Assembly (NCBI RefSeq): GCF_000498575.2
Contig: NZ_AWSQ01000001.1
Location: forward strand, 281,048-345,047
Source of the DNA: Pseudomonas taeanensis MS-3
Lineage (GTDB): Bacteria > Pseudomonadota > Gammaproteobacteria > Pseudomonadales > Pseudomonadaceae
Length of the DNA stretch: 64,000 bases
Reading direction: 5' to 3'
The notes below the pieces were generated by a model. It worked only from the letters and a program-made list of their open reading frames with translations, searched no databases and was not told the origin of the DNA. Both the position numbers and the translations under genes were made by a program. Position 1 is the first letter of the stretch; the number at the start of each line of letters is the position of its first letter. Shown piece by piece: positions 44,704-53,353 of this stretch.

Positions 44704-46263
44704 ATGAATAGCAAATCGCAGGCGGCCCAGATGGGGGCCGTCGACAGTGGCAAAAGCTCCCTGCTGCATGATGTGGATGTACCGGTACTGCTGATGAGCG
44801 GCGGCGCCGTGCTGTTGTTCGCCATCCTCGCGCTGCTCGACATCGAGCTGATGACCCAGTGGGTCAACGCCGCCTTCGCCTGGTCGACCAAGGTGTTTGG
44901 CGCCTACTGGCAGGTGTTGTTGCTGCTGACCTTCGTCATCGGCCTGTTCCTCGCCATGGGCCGCACCGGCCGCGTGCGCCTGGGCGCCCTGGCTGCGCCT
45001 GAGATGCCCACCTACACCTGGGTGTCGATCATCATGTGCACCCTGCTCGCCGGCGGCGGCGTGTTCTGGGCGGCGGCCGAGCCGATGGCCCACTTCCTCT
45101 CGCCACCACCCCTGTACGGCGGTGAGACGGGCACCCCGCAGGCGGCCTACAACGCGCTGGCACAGAGCTTCATGCACTGGGGCTTCCTCGCCTGGGCGAT
45201 TCTCGGCACCCTCAGCGGCATAGTGCTGATGCACCTGCACTACGAAAAAGGTTTGCCGCTCAAACCGCGCACCCTGCTCTACCCGGTGTTCGGCGAGCGC
45301 GTCATGACCGGCTGGTTCGGCGCCCTGATCGATGCCTGCTGCGTGCTGGCGGTGGTCGCTGGCACCATCGGCCCGATCGGCTTCCTCGGCCTGCAGGTGA
45401 GCTTCGGCCTGGAAAAGCTGTTCGGCATCACCAACGACTACGGCACCCAGCTGATCATCATCGGCGCACTGGTGGCGACCTACACCATTTCCGCCGTGTC
45501 CGGGGTGACCCGTGGGATCAAGATCCTCAGTCAGCTGAACGTGGTACTGGCCGTGGCCTTGATGCTGTTCATCCTGCTGTTCGGCCCGACCGCGTTCATC
45601 TTCGATGCCTACGTGCAGTCCATGGGCATCTACCTGGACAAGTTCATCCCGATGGCCACCTTCCGCGCCGACCCGGCCTGGCTGGACTGGTGGACGGTGT
45701 TCTTCTGGGGCTGGTTCCTCGGTTATGGCCCGCTGATGGCGATGTTCGTCGCGCGTATCTCCCGTGGCCGCACCATCCGCGAGCTGGTGACCATGATCGC
45801 GATAGCCGCGCCGGTGATCACCTGCTTCTGGTTCACCATCGTCGGTGGCAGTGGCCTGGCCTTCGAGCTGAGCAACCCCGGTTCGGTGTCCGAAGCCTTC
45901 GCCGGTTTCAACCTGCCCGGCGCCCTGTTGGCGATCACCGCGCAGCTGCCTTTGGGCTACCTGATCTCGGTGCTGTTCCTGATCCTCACCATCATCTTCG
46001 TCACCACCACCGGTGACTCGATGACCTACACCATCTCCATGGTGATGACCGGCACCGATCACCCACGCTCGGAAATCCGCGTGTTCTGGGGCGTGATGAT
46101 GGGTGTGGTGGCGGCCCTGCTGATCTCCATCGGTTCGGGCGGCATCAGCGCACTGCAGTCGTTCATCGTCATCACCGCCGTGCCGGTGTCCCTGGTGCTG
46201 CTGCCGGCCCTGTGGAACGCACCGCAGATCGCCCGGCGCATGGCCGACGAACAAGGGCTCTAA
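44704..46263 (+). CDS. BCCT family transporter
   Basis: The 519-residue inner-membrane carrier has twelve membrane segments and the betaine/carnitine/choline transporter signature WWTVFFWGWFLGYGPL near residue 320, followed by FVARISRGRTIREL. It also has the early GGGVFWAAAEPMAHF and GFLAWAILGT blocks. Members take up quaternary ammonium or related compatible solutes. Substrate is unknown; the neighbouring oxidising and RidA genes point to uptake for catabolism rather than osmoprotection. AGGAG precedes the ATG by seven bases. An unrelated upstream frame in phase was discarded because it overlaps the preceding gene. Confidence 0.92.
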   Translation: MNSKSQAAQMGAVDSGKSSLLHDVDVPVLLMSGGAVLLFAILALLDIELMTQWVNAAFAWSTKVFGAYWQVLLLLTFVIGLFLAMGRTGRVRLGALAAPEMPTYTWVSIIMCTLLAGGGVFWAAAEPMAHFLSPPPLYGGETGTPQAAYNALAQSFMHWGFLAWAILGTLSGIVLMHLHYEKGLPLKPRTLLYPVFGERVMTGWFGALIDACCVLAVVAGTIGPIGFLGLQVSFGLEKLFGITNDYGTQLIIIGALVATYTISAVSGVTRGIKILSQLNVVLAVALMLFILLFGPTAFIFDAYVQSMGIYLDKFIPMATFRADPAWLDWWTVFFWGWFLGYGPLMAMFVARISRGRTIRELVTMIAIAAPVITCFWFTIVGGSGLAFELSNPGSVSEAFAGFNLPGALLAITAQLPLGYLISVLFLILTIIFVTTTGDSMTYTISMVMTGTDHPRSEIRVFWGVMMGVVAALLISIGSGGISALQSFIVITAVPVSLVLLPALWNAPQIARRMADEQGL

Positions 46264-46275
46264 GCCCCACCTTTT

Positions 46276-46310
46276 GAGGGAGCGCGACAGCCGTCGCCTC
46301 CCTCTTTTTT
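46276..46310 (+). terminator. Rho-independent terminator after the BCCT gene
   Basis: GAGGGAGCGCGAC pairs with GTCGCCTCCCTC around AGCC and is followed by six T residues ending at 46310. It lies 13 nt after the BCCT stop and 25 nt before ridA, so ridA is reached only by readthrough or by its own promoter. Confidence 0.85.
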
Positions 46311-46334
46311 ATTCCGCATAAGTAGGAGCACGCC

Positions 46335-46706
46335 ATGAAACAGGCCGTGAAAACCCAACTGTTTCCGTCCAAGGCCCCGCTGGAATGGGCGGTGATCGGC
46401 AACGGCACCCTGTACACCGCACAGATCCCCATCGACGCCCAGGGCCAGGTAGTGCCCGGCGGCATCGAGGCGCAGACCCGGCAGACCCTGGACAACCTCA
46501 AGCACACCCTGGAATGCGCGGGCCTGGGCATGGATGCGGTGACCCAGGTGCTGATCTACGTCACCGACCGCAGCTACCTGGCCACGGTCAACGCGGTGTA
46601 CGCCGAATACTTCGCCGCCCCCTACCCGAACCGCGCGGCCATGATCATCGCCGGCCTGGCCCGCGAGGAAATGCTGGTGGAGCTGGTGGTGTACGCCACC
46701 GCCTGA
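46335..46706 (+). CDS. RidA/YjgF family enamine/imine deaminase
   Basis: The 123-residue trimeric YjgF-type protein has NGTLYTAQIPIDAQGQVVPG near residue 22, the GIEAQTRQTLDNL helix, VLIYVTDRSYLATVNAVY and the arginine in YPNRAAMIIAGLAREE near residue 100. RidA proteins hydrolyse reactive enamines and imines formed by PLP or oxidase enzymes. Its place at the end of the catabolic island suggests that an imine intermediate arises in this pathway. AGGAG precedes the ATG. A terminator separates it from the BCCT gene. Confidence 0.9.
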   Translation: MKQAVKTQLFPSKAPLEWAVIGNGTLYTAQIPIDAQGQVVPGGIEAQTRQTLDNLKHTLECAGLGMDAVTQVLIYVTDRSYLATVNAVYAEYFAAPYPNRAAMIIAGLAREEMLVELVVYATA

Positions 46707-46719
46707 CTTGCCTGATGCC

Positions 46720-46984
46720 TAACAGGCCGTTGAAAAACTACTGCGCTCGGCTATGCGGCGTTGAAATCGGTCTCACAAAAGCGAAGCGTTGAACGCGCTT
46801 TAGCGCGGCCCCGAAGGGGTGAGCGAAGCGAATCAAATGCTCATTTACACCACGTAAACTGCGCTTTTGATTCGCTAGGCTCACCCTGCGGGCCAGCCTT
46901 CGGCTGTTACTCCGCTTCGCTGTGTTGCGGCCGATTTCGCCTTGCCTAGCCTTCGCTCGCTACATTTTTCAACGGCCTGCTAAC
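46720..46984. repeat. Dispersed inverted-repeat element, copy C (longest, 265 bp)
   Basis: The ends are TAACAGGCCGTTGAAAAACT (46720) and ATTTTTCAACGGCCTGCTAA (to 46983), a near-perfect terminal inverted repeat. The core includes GGTCTCACAAAAGCGAAGCG and GCGCGGCCCCGAAGGGGTGA, which match the core of copy A on the opposite strand. Copies A and C are therefore inserted in opposite directions. The remaining 46985-47134 stretch holds no gene that I can support. Confidence 0.88.
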
Positions 46985-47134
46985 GCGCTGGCTTGGCACC
47001 ACCGGCTGGCGCGTCGAGTGTCTGGTACTCAAGCCCTGGCACTCACCCCTGAAGCGGCCACCACACCCACCCAGGGCATCGACTCCTCGCGCACCAGCGC
47101 CCAATCGCCACAAGCGAAAACGGCGCCGCGCACA

Positions 47135-47165
47135 GCAAAAAGCCGCCCACTGGGCGGCTTTTTGC
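47135..47165 (-). terminator. Rho-independent terminator after the DUF1329 gene
   Basis: GCAAAAAGCCGCCCA and TGGGCGGCTTTTTGC are perfect inverted arms, with the T run on the minus strand following the stem. It starts about 15 nt beyond the DUF1329 stop and closes that single-gene transcript. Confidence 0.88.
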
Positions 47166-47179
47166 GCTTGGCTCGAACC

Positions 47180-48523
47180 TCAGTTACCGGCGCGGCGCAG
47201 GGCCTGCGGAGTGAAGTCGCGCGGGTTCAGCGGGGCGCTGAAGTCGTACATCGACTCATTGTTGTCCAGGCCATCGACGAAATAACGTCCGCCCTTGAAG
47301 TCGTAAATGGTTTCCAGGGTGCTGCCGAACATTGGCACCTCGTAGTAGCTGATCGGGTGGCTTTCCTGCAGCCCCGTCAGCTCGCCATTCTTGTCGTACA
47401 GATCGACCGCGAGAATCTGCCAGCTGTCCTCGTCCAGGTAGAAACGACGCTTGGCATAGGGATGGCCGAAGCCTTTGCGCAGCTCGGCCTCGACCACCCA
47501 CACCCGATGCAGTTCGTAGCGCAACAGCGCCGGGTTGACCGTATTGCGCTGCAGGATGCTGTCGTAGGGGATGCCTTTCTGGTGCACCGCGTAGCTGTTG
47601 TACGGCACCAGTTTTTCCTGTTTGCCGATCAGCTGCCACTGGTAACGATCCGGCGCGCCGTTATAGACATCCACCTGGTCGGCGGTGGCCATACCGTTGC
47701 TGTCCGGCTGCAGACTGTCGTAAGCCAGCATCGGCAGACGACGCACCCGTCGCTCGCCGCGATTGAAACGCCAGGCCTTGCGAATCGCCAGCACCTGATC
47801 GAGGGTTTCCTGCACCACCAGCGCCGAGCCGGACAGTTTGGACGGGGCGACCACCTTGTATTTGTAATAGAACAGGGTGTTGTCCAGGTCCTGCGGACTG
47901 ACCCCTTCGCGGCCGTAGAGGAAGTACACGTCGCGTTCCAGCTTGAGCAGGTTGTAGGCGCCATTCGACAGCACCGCCGCCTGATTGGTGAGCATGCTGA
48001 TCTGCTCACCACGGTAGCGCATGATGTGGTTCCAGATCGCCTGCTGGCCGTTCTCCGGCAACGGGAAAGGCACCCCGGCGGCGACTCCGGCGACCCCGTT
48101 GCCGTTGGAGATCAACTCGCCATTCAGGGCGTTGAAGCGCGTCGCGTCATAGATCCGCTGCGGCGCCGCAGCGCTACGCCGGGTCGGATAGATGCGCAGG
48201 TAATAGTCGGGGTTCTGCTCCAGCAACACCCGCAGCCCCGCCGGCAGCTGCGCCTGATACTGGCCGAGATTCTGGCTATTGACCTGATACAACGGCGCAT
48301 CGCCCGCGTAGGGGTCGGGGTGGTGCATGCCCGGCTGATAACTGGCCGGCGGCTGCGCCAGACCGCCCTGCCAACTAGGGATGCTGCCAGCCAGGTTACC
48401 GGCGCGTTCGCCGCCGAGCGGCGTCAGGTCCTGACCGAGACGCGCGGCCTGGGCGCTGTCGACCTTGGCCTGCGCCTGCAGCGCAACGCCGGCCAGCAAC
48501 AGGATTGATAGCGTTCTCAACAC
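47180..48523 (-). CDS. DUF1329 family outer-membrane-associated protein
   Basis: The 447-residue exported protein has a signal peptide (LRTLSILLLAGVALQAQA, cleavage near residue 20) and a beta-rich body typical of DUF1329, with QDLTPLGGERAGN near residue 30 and PYAKRRFYLDEDSWQILAVD near 365. The family resembles lipoprotein-sorting LolB-like folds and often pairs with DUF1302 porin-like proteins in sterol or ester catabolism; no such partner is adjacent here. The start is taken as GTG at 48523, six bases after an AGGAG. Longer in-frame starts would put arginine/serine-rich sequence before the signal peptide. Confidence 0.85.
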   Translation of the reverse strand: MLRTLSILLLAGVALQAQAKVDSAQAARLGQDLTPLGGERAGNLAGSIPSWQGGLAQPPASYQPGMHHPDPYAGDAPLYQVNSQNLGQYQAQLPAGLRVLLEQNPDYYLRIYPTRRSAAAPQRIYDATRFNALNGELISNGNGVAGVAAGVPFPLPENGQQAIWNHIMRYRGEQISMLTNQAAVLSNGAYNLLKLERDVYFLYGREGVSPQDLDNTLFYYKYKVVAPSKLSGSALVVQETLDQVLAIRKAWRFNRGERRVRRLPMLAYDSLQPDSNGMATADQVDVYNGAPDRYQWQLIGKQEKLVPYNSYAVHQKGIPYDSILQRNTVNPALLRYELHRVWVVEAELRKGFGHPYAKRRFYLDEDSWQILAVDLYDKNGELTGLQESHPISYYEVPMFGSTLETIYDFKGGRYFVDGLDNNESMYDFSAPLNPRDFTPQALRRAGN

Positions 48524-48725
48524 AACATTCTCCTCACGACGTATAAGCCATACGCCGCTGCTTTTGGTGCTCTGACCACGTAGAGGTCGAGCTTTATGCT
48601 GTTGGCTTGGTGAGGAGCCGTCCTGGTGCCGGGTTATCCCGATCTTGTGCAATCGTCCCTGTGGCGCGATTACGCCATGCCGCGCCGATCGCTCGGCGCG
48701 TGAAAGCTGTGCAGTCTGAGCCTGT

Positions 48726-49445
48726 TTAGATTGTGCGCTGGAACTTGAGGTCCCATACGCCATGACCGAGGCGCTCGCCACGGCGCTCGAACTTGGTGAT
48801 CGGACGCTCCTGCGGACGCGGTACATAGTGTCCATCGGCCGCCATATTCTGGTAACCCGGCGCCACGTTCATCACCTCCAGCATGTACTCGGCATAGGCC
48901 TCCCAGTCGGTGGCCATGTGCAACACACCGCCGATCTTGAGCTTCTGCCGGATCAGTTCGGCGAAGGCCGGCTGGACGATGCGGCGCTTGTGATGGCGCG
49001 CCTTGTGCCAGGGGTCGGGGAAGAACAGCAGCACGCGATCGAGGCTGGCGTCGGCCACGCAGTTGCGCAGCACTTCCAGCGCGTCGCAACTGTAGACCCG
49101 CACGTTGCTGAGGTTCTGGGTCATCAAGCCGTTGAGCAGCGCGCCGACACCTGGCCTGTGCACCTCGACGCCGATGAAATCCTGCTCGGGCGCGGCGGCG
49201 GCCATCTCCAGAGTGGAGTGGCCCATGCCGAAGCCGATCTCGAAGGTACGCGGCGCCTGACGAGCAAACACCGCATCGAAGTCCTGAGCGCCATCCTCCA
49301 GCTTCAAGCCAAACTTCGGCCAGCCCAGATCGAGGCCGCGCTGCTGGCCTTCGGTCATGCGCCCGGCGCGCATCACAAAACTCTTGATGGTGCGCAAGTG
49401 GCGCTTGTCCTCGGCCGCAGCCGAGGGTTCGTGCGATTCGGTCAT
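48726..49445 (-). CDS. trmB: tRNA (guanine-N7)-methyltransferase TrmB
   Basis: The 239-residue enzyme methylates G46 in the variable loop of tRNAs using S-adenosylmethionine. Landmarks are [16 protein letters not shown] near residue 70, [34 protein letters not shown] near 145 and the C-terminal [17 protein letters not shown]. The N-terminal ~35 residues are charged and variable. It is separated from thiG by a dispersed repeat. Confidence 0.96.
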   Translation of the reverse strand: MTESHEPSAAAEDKRHLRTIKSFVMRAGRMTEGQQRGLDLGWPKFGLKLEDGAQDFDAVFARQAPRTFEIGFGMGHSTLEMAAAAPEQDFIGVEVHRPGVGALLNGLMTQNLSNVRVYSCDALEVLRNCVADASLDRVLLFFPDPWHKARHHKRRIVQPAFAELIRQKLKIGGVLHMATDWEAYAEYMLEVMNVAPGYQNMAADGHYVPRPQERPITKFERRGERLGHGVWDLKFQRTI

Positions 49446-49481
49446 CGGGTGCTCTTCAAAATCGGTGGTTTTTAAGCGGTC

Positions 49482-49626
49482 TTAGCGGACGATTGAAAGC
49501 GTAGCGAGCGACGGCTAGGCAAGGCGAAAGCAGGCGAGGATGCGCAGTGTACGACTGTACATGAGCAATCCGAGTCTGCTTTCAACGCCGCATAGCCGAG
49601 CGCAGTAGCTTTCAACGTCTGCTAAC
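49482..49626. repeat. Dispersed inverted-repeat element, copy D (145 bp)
   Basis: The left end is TTAGCGGACGATTGAAAGCG followed by TAGCGAGCGACGGCTAGGCA; the right end is CGCCGCATAGCCGAGCGCAG followed by TAGCTTTCAACGTCTGCTAA. The centre GCGCAGTGTACGACTGTACA is shared with copy A. The right end contains the TAG stop of thiG (plus-strand CTA at 49622-49624). Confidence 0.87.
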
Positions 49627-50416
49627 GGATCAGGCCTTCCAGGGGGGAGGACGCACTGGCATACAGCTTCTTCGGCATGCGCCCAGCCAGATAGGCCAGG
49701 CGCCCGGCTTCGATGGCGTATTTCATCGCTTCGGCCATCATCACCGGGTTCTGCGCGTGGGCGATGGCGCTGTTCATCAGCACCGCCTCGCAGCCCATCT
49801 CCATGGCGATGGTGGCATCGGACGCAGTACCCACGCCGGCATCGACCAGCACTGGAACTTTCGCTTCTTCGAGGATGATGCGCAGGTTGTAGGGGTTACA
49901 GATGCCCAGGCCGGTGCCGATCAGGCCGGCCAGCGGCATCACCGCGATGCAACCCATCTCGGCCAGTTGACGGGCGATGATCGGGTCGTCGCTGGTGTAG
50001 ACCATCACGTCGAAACCATCCTTGACCAGCACTTCGGCGGCCTTGAGGGTCTCGATCACGTTGGGAAACAGGGTCTTGTCGTCGGCCAGCACTTCCAGCT
50101 TGACCAGCTTGTGGCCGTCCAGCAGCTCGCGCGCCAAGCGGCAGGTGCGCACCGCCTCGGCGGCGTCGTAGCAGCCGGCGGTGTTGGGCAGGATGGTGTA
50201 GCGATCCGGCGAGATCACATCGAGCAGATTGGGCTCGCCCGGATTCTGGCCGATGTTGGTGCGGCGTACCGCCACGGTGACGATCTCGGCGCCCGACGCC
50301 TCGATGGCGATACGGGTCTCGTCGAGGTCCTTGTATTTACCGGTGCCGACCAGCAGACGCGACTGATAGGTACGACCGGCAAGGGTAAAAGGCTTGTCGC
50401 TACGAACGTGGCTCAT
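49622..50416 (-). CDS. thiG: Thiazole synthase ThiG
   Basis: The 264-residue TIM-barrel enzyme forms the thiazole ring of thiamine from deoxyxylulose phosphate, dehydroglycine and ThiS thiocarboxylate. It shows [17 protein letters not shown] at the start, [16 protein letters not shown], the Schiff-base lysine region [17 protein letters not shown] near residue 105, and [13 protein letters not shown] near residue 190. The start MSHVRSD is chosen over one 60 nt upstream by family length. It follows thiS by 75 nt. Its stop codon lies within a dispersed repeat. Confidence 0.96.
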   Translation of the reverse strand: MSHVRSDKPFTLAGRTYQSRLLVGTGKYKDLDETRIAIEASGAEIVTVAVRRTNIGQNPGEPNLLDVISPDRYTILPNTAGCYDAAEAVRTCRLARELLDGHKLVKLEVLADDKTLFPNVIETLKAAEVLVKDGFDVMVYTSDDPIIARQLAEMGCIAVMPLAGLIGTGLGICNPYNLRIILEEAKVPVLVDAGVGTASDATIAMEMGCEAVLMNSAIAHAQNPVMMAEAMKYAIEAGRLAYLAGRMPKKLYASASSPLEGLIR

Positions 50417-50491
50417 CGGAAATCCTCTTGGGCTTGGGCGCTGCTGTCGCCTGTTCTGTTGCTCTCGGGGCTGCACTGTCGCGGCTGGGCG

Positions 50492-50692
50492 TTAACCGCC
50501 GCCGATGGCGTGCACCACTTCGACCCGATCACCGTCGCGCAGTGCGGTGCTGCCGTGCTGGCTGCGCGGCACTATATCCAGGTTGAGCTCGACCGCCACG
50601 CGGCGTCCGGCCAGGTCCAGGCGACTGATCAGCTCCTCGACGGTCTGGCCATCGGGCAGCTCGAATGATTCACCGTTCAACTGAATGTGCAT
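50492..50692 (-). CDS. thiS: Sulfur carrier protein ThiS
   Basis: The 66-residue ubiquitin-fold protein ends in GGG after VEVVHAIG, giving the Gly-Gly tail that is adenylated and thiocarboxylated to donate sulfur to ThiG. The body LNGESFELPDGQTVEELISR is typical. It is directly upstream of thiG in one transcript; no thiamine (TPP) riboswitch is evident upstream, in keeping with its place outside a thiC-type leader. Confidence 0.94.
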   Translation of the reverse strand: MHIQLNGESFELPDGQTVEELISRLDLAGRRVAVELNLDIVPRSQHGSTALRDGDRVEVVHAIGGG

Positions 50693-50799
50693 GGCAGAGC
50701 GGTCACATCTGGAGAGAGGGCGGGCATTCTAGCCCGATCACCGGCGATGACCAAGGCTAAAGGGCGCCGCTCGTCCAGAGGCCTGACTCGGCGGTCAGT

Positions 50800-51180
50800 T
50801 TAACTCACTCGCGGCGCGCGCCAGGTGGCCAGCCCCAGGCAGAACCAGCCCGCCAGAAAGGCCAGGCCGCCGAACGGGGTGATGATGCCCAGCTTGCCGA
50901 TCCCGCTCAGTGCCAGCAGATACAGGCTGCCGGAAAACAGCAGGATACCCAGGGCGAACAGACTCCCCGCCGCAGCCAGCAGACGCCCCGGCAGCTGTGC
51001 GCCGAGCAGGGCGACCGCCAGCAGGGCCAGTGCATGCACCAGCTGGTACTGCACACCGGTGTGAAACACGGCCAGGTACTCGACCGACAGACGGCCTTTC
51101 AGGCCATGGGCGGCAAAGGCCCCCAGGGCTACGCCGCTAAAGCCGAACAGCGCGGCCAGCAGGGTATGGATACGCAGCAT
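50800..51180 (-). CDS. DUF423 family membrane protein
   Basis: The 124-residue inner-membrane protein has four helices. It starts MLRIHTLLAALFGFSGVALG, keeps the family motif GAFAAHGLKGRLS near residue 21, and later has GILLFSGSLYLLAL and ITPFGGLAFLAGWFCLGLA. The family (YgdD-like) is of unknown function. An in-frame start 165 nt upstream would add a Cys/Arg-rich leader and is rejected. It is a single gene, 107 nt from thiS. Confidence 0.9.
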   Translation of the reverse strand: MLRIHTLLAALFGFSGVALGAFAAHGLKGRLSVEYLAVFHTGVQYQLVHALALLAVALLGAQLPGRLLAAAGSLFALGILLFSGSLYLLALSGIGKLGIITPFGGLAFLAGWFCLGLATWRAPRVS

Positions 51181-51379
51181 GCACAACACTCCCGAATGAC
51201 TATTCCTTGATCGCGCACCAGGCCGATGCGCCTGCCACTCCCGGCACACATGGCGCCACACAGATTGGCGGGAACCAGGCCATAGCAGGTCGGCTGCAGA
51301 CATTCCCGGCCCGGCGCGTGCGCCTATATTAACCGCGCAACCCACCGACCACCCCTCTCACCTGCCAAGGGAAAGCCCC

Positions 51380-51724
51380 ATGTCCAATTCGATTACCGTA
51401 CTCAGAGACACTCATCCGCTGCCCGTGTTGGACGCCTGCAAGTGGACCAAGGTCGCCGGCGACCCGCACACGGTGAACCTGAATGCCTACACCTCCGAAG
51501 ACGGCAAGAAAATCATGGGCACCTGGATCTGCACGCCGGGCACCTGGGAAGTGGAATATGACCGCTGGGAGTACTGCCACTTCCAGGAGGGCTACTGCAT
51601 CCTCACCCCCGAAGGCAAAGAGCCGATCCACCTCAAGGCCGGCGACATCTTCGTCCTCGAAGTCGGTTTCCGTGGCACCTGGCAAGTCGTAGAGACCGTG
51701 CGCAAGTATTTCGTCTTCGCCTAA
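51380..51724 (+). CDS. Small cupin-domain protein
   Basis: The 114-residue single-domain cupin contains GTWEVEYDRWEYCHFQEGYC near residue 56, followed by ILTPEGKEPIHLKAGDIFVL and GFRGTWQVVETVRKYFVF. It resembles the Cupin_3 (ureidoglycolate-lyase-like) group. The first cupin motif has WEYCHF, with one histidine where several metal ligands are usual, so metal binding is uncertain. It is monocistronic between DUF423 and mtgA. No specific function can be given. Confidence 0.85.
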   Translation: MSNSITVLRDTHPLPVLDACKWTKVAGDPHTVNLNAYTSEDGKKIMGTWICTPGTWEVEYDRWEYCHFQEGYCILTPEGKEPIHLKAGDIFVLEVGFRGTWQVVETVRKYFVFA

Positions 51725-51736
51725 CAACTGCCCCGC

Positions 51737-51763
51737 TGCCGCCGTTGGCTACTGACGGCGGCA
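51737..51763 (+). terminator. Hairpin after the cupin gene
   Basis: TGCCGCCGT and ACGGCGGCA form a 9-bp stem with a 9-nt loop 13 nt after the stop codon, with no T run. It may stabilise or end the cupin message. The palindromic repeat at 51769-51815 follows almost at once. Confidence 0.4.
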
Positions 51764-51768
51764 GACAA

Positions 51769-51815
51769 GTGGCCTGTGTGGCTAGCTCAATTGATCAACT
51801 AACCATACAGGCCAC
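51769..51815. repeat. Short palindromic relative of the MITE-like element at 27592-27749
   Basis: The 47-bp sequence runs from GTGGCCTGTGTGGCTAG to CTAACCATACAGGCCAC, so it has the same ends as the 158-bp element upstream, with the middle removed. The arms match at 15 of 17 positions. It lacks flanking TA dinucleotides. It looks like an internally deleted copy. Confidence 0.75.
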
Positions 51816-51891
51816 CGGCGCCGCGACAAACCAGCGCGAGCGCCCAGCCCCCTCGTTATAATGGCCGGCACTCTCGCCTGGCCTCGCTCGC

Positions 51892-52626
51892 ATGTTTCGA
51901 TCCATCCGCCGCCGCCTGTTCAAACTCCTGCTCTGGTTCATGGCCGGCTCGGTCCTGCTCGTGCTGTTGTTTCGCTGGGTACCGCCACCCGGCACGGCAC
52001 TGATGGTCGAACGCAAGGTCGAGTCCTGGATCGACGGCCAGCCCATCGACCTGCAGCGCAACTGGCGGCCCTGGAGCGAGCTGCCGGACGACCTCAAGCT
52101 CGCGGTGATCGCCGCAGAAGACCAGAAATTCGCCGACCACTGGGGCTTCGACCTCGCGGCGATTCGAGCGGCCTTGGCGCACAACCAGCAGGGCGGCTCG
52201 GTGCGCGGCGCCAGCACCCTGAGTCAGCAGGTGGCGAAGAACCTGTTTCTCTGGTCGGGTCGCAGCTGGCTGCGCAAGGGCATCGAAGTCTGGTTTACCG
52301 GGTTGATCGAGCTGCTGTGGCCCAAGCAGCGCATTCTCGAGGTGTACCTCAACAGCGCCGAATGGGGCACGGGGGTGTTTGGCGCCGACGCTGCCGCGCG
52401 GCATCACTTCGGTATCGCAGCTCCCTACCTGTCACGCCAGCAAGCCAGCCTGCTCGCCGCCGTGCTGCCGAACCCGCGACAGTGGAGCGCCAACCGACCG
52501 AGCAGCCACGTCAGCCGTCGCGCCGCCTGGATTCGCCAGCAAATGCGTCAACTCGGCGGCAGCCACTACCTCAATCAGCTGCAAGCCACCCGCCCGGACT
52601 GGTGGTCGCGCTGGTTGAAAGCCTGA
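51892..52626 (+). CDS. mtgA: Monofunctional biosynthetic peptidoglycan transglycosylase MtgA
   Basis: The 244-residue GT51 enzyme polymerises lipid II into glycan chains at the inner membrane. It has an N-terminal membrane anchor (LFKLLLWFMAGSVLLVLLF), catalytic glutamate in IAAEDQKFADHWGFD near residue 82, GASTLSQQVAKNLFLW near 105 and YLNSAEWGTGVFGADAAA near 148. There is no transpeptidase domain. It is the usual neighbour of the rpoH region in Pseudomonas. Confidence 0.96.
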   Translation: MFRSIRRRLFKLLLWFMAGSVLLVLLFRWVPPPGTALMVERKVESWIDGQPIDLQRNWRPWSELPDDLKLAVIAAEDQKFADHWGFDLAAIRAALAHNQQGGSVRGASTLSQQVAKNLFLWSGRSWLRKGIEVWFTGLIELLWPKQRILEVYLNSAEWGTGVFGADAAARHHFGIAAPYLSRQQASLLAAVLPNPRQWSANRPSSHVSRRAAWIRQQMRQLGGSHYLNQLQATRPDWWSRWLKA

Positions 52627-52683
52627 GCCGATCCAGCTCCCGTCATCATTAACCAGCGACAGATCTGCGTCCGGCCTTAACAG

Positions 52684-53286
52684 CTAGCGCTGCAAGGCCC
52701 GTCGTGGCATCGCCTGCAACAAGCGCAGGCGATCATCCTCGGTATGCAGCGTCAGTCCCAACTCGGGGTACACCCAGGCCTGGCCTTCGTCCAACTCCAG
52801 GCGCAAGCGCGGCTGACCCAGATTGCCGACCAGGCGCTCAACCGCCACCTCGGCCTGCGGCTTCAGCACCAGACTGGCAATCGCATGACTGCTCATCTGC
52901 GCCAGTAACTGCTCGCTCAGCGGCTGCTCGGCGCCTTGCGCGTTCGTTCCCTGCGCCGCCACCAGACTGTCGCGCTCGGCCTCGCTCAACGCCAGTTCGG
53001 CTTCCAGCGTCCAAGGCTCGCCATCCGCCTGCCACTGCCCGCGATAGAGCAACCGCGGCCCATCCAGCCGCTGCTGCAGCCACAACTCGCCCACCACCTC
53101 ATCGCGCAACCTGGCCAGGCTCAGACGGTCATCAGCCAGTGGCGTCAACACCCTGGTTTGCCATTCACTCAGCCAGGGCAGCGGCTCAGCAGGGGTTGGC
53201 GGACGCATCAGCCACGCGCCCCAGGCAAAGAACAGCAACGCGACAGCGGCAAATACCAACCAGTGTTGCGCGCGCAGGGGCGGCAT
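52684..53286 (-). CDS. Conserved membrane-anchored protein of unknown function
   Basis: The 200-residue protein has one N-terminal helix (HWLVFAAVALLFFAWGAWLM, residues ~8-27) and a periplasmic region rich in Glu and Leu, ending RLLQAMPRRALQR. I recognise no domain; a hypothetical gene occupies this position next to rpoH in P. aeruginosa. The ATG at 53286 with a GAGG site three bases before it is preferred. A GTG at 53325 would start inside the rpoH terminator stem. Confidence 0.7.
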   Translation of the reverse strand: MPPLRAQHWLVFAAVALLFFAWGAWLMRPPTPAEPLPWLSEWQTRVLTPLADDRLSLARLRDEVVGELWLQQRLDGPRLLYRGQWQADGEPWTLEAELALSEAERDSLVAAQGTNAQGAEQPLSEQLLAQMSSHAIASLVLKPQAEVAVERLVGNLGQPRLRLELDEGQAWVYPELGLTLHTEDDRLRLLQAMPRRALQR

Positions 53287-53311
53287 TTTCCTCAAGGGTT
53301 TTCTCCAGGCA

Positions 53312-53340
53312 GAAAAAAGCCGCACCAGAGTGCGGCTTCT
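53312..53340 (-). terminator. Rho-independent terminator after rpoH
   Basis: AAGCCGCAC and GTGCGGCTT form a 9-bp stem with a 4-nt loop. On the minus strand it is followed by TTTTTTCTGCC, a six-T run. It begins about 15 nt after the rpoH stop. Confidence 0.9.
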
Positions 53341-53353
53341 TCGAGGTTTGCAG

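Noticed and set aside
44470..46254. Open frame of 594 codons antisense to the BCCT gene
   Set aside because: The translation is His/Gln/Gly/Asp-rich throughout, a mirror of hydrophobic codons in a membrane protein.
46922..48508. Plus-strand frame of 528 codons opposite DUF1329
   Set aside because: DUF1329 on the minus strand has a signal peptide, family motifs, ribosome site and terminator; the plus-strand frame starts inside a repeat and has none of these.
50693..50799. TPP riboswitch upstream of thiS
   Set aside because: The 107 nt lack the conserved CTGAGA and ACCTGA-type elements of a thi box.
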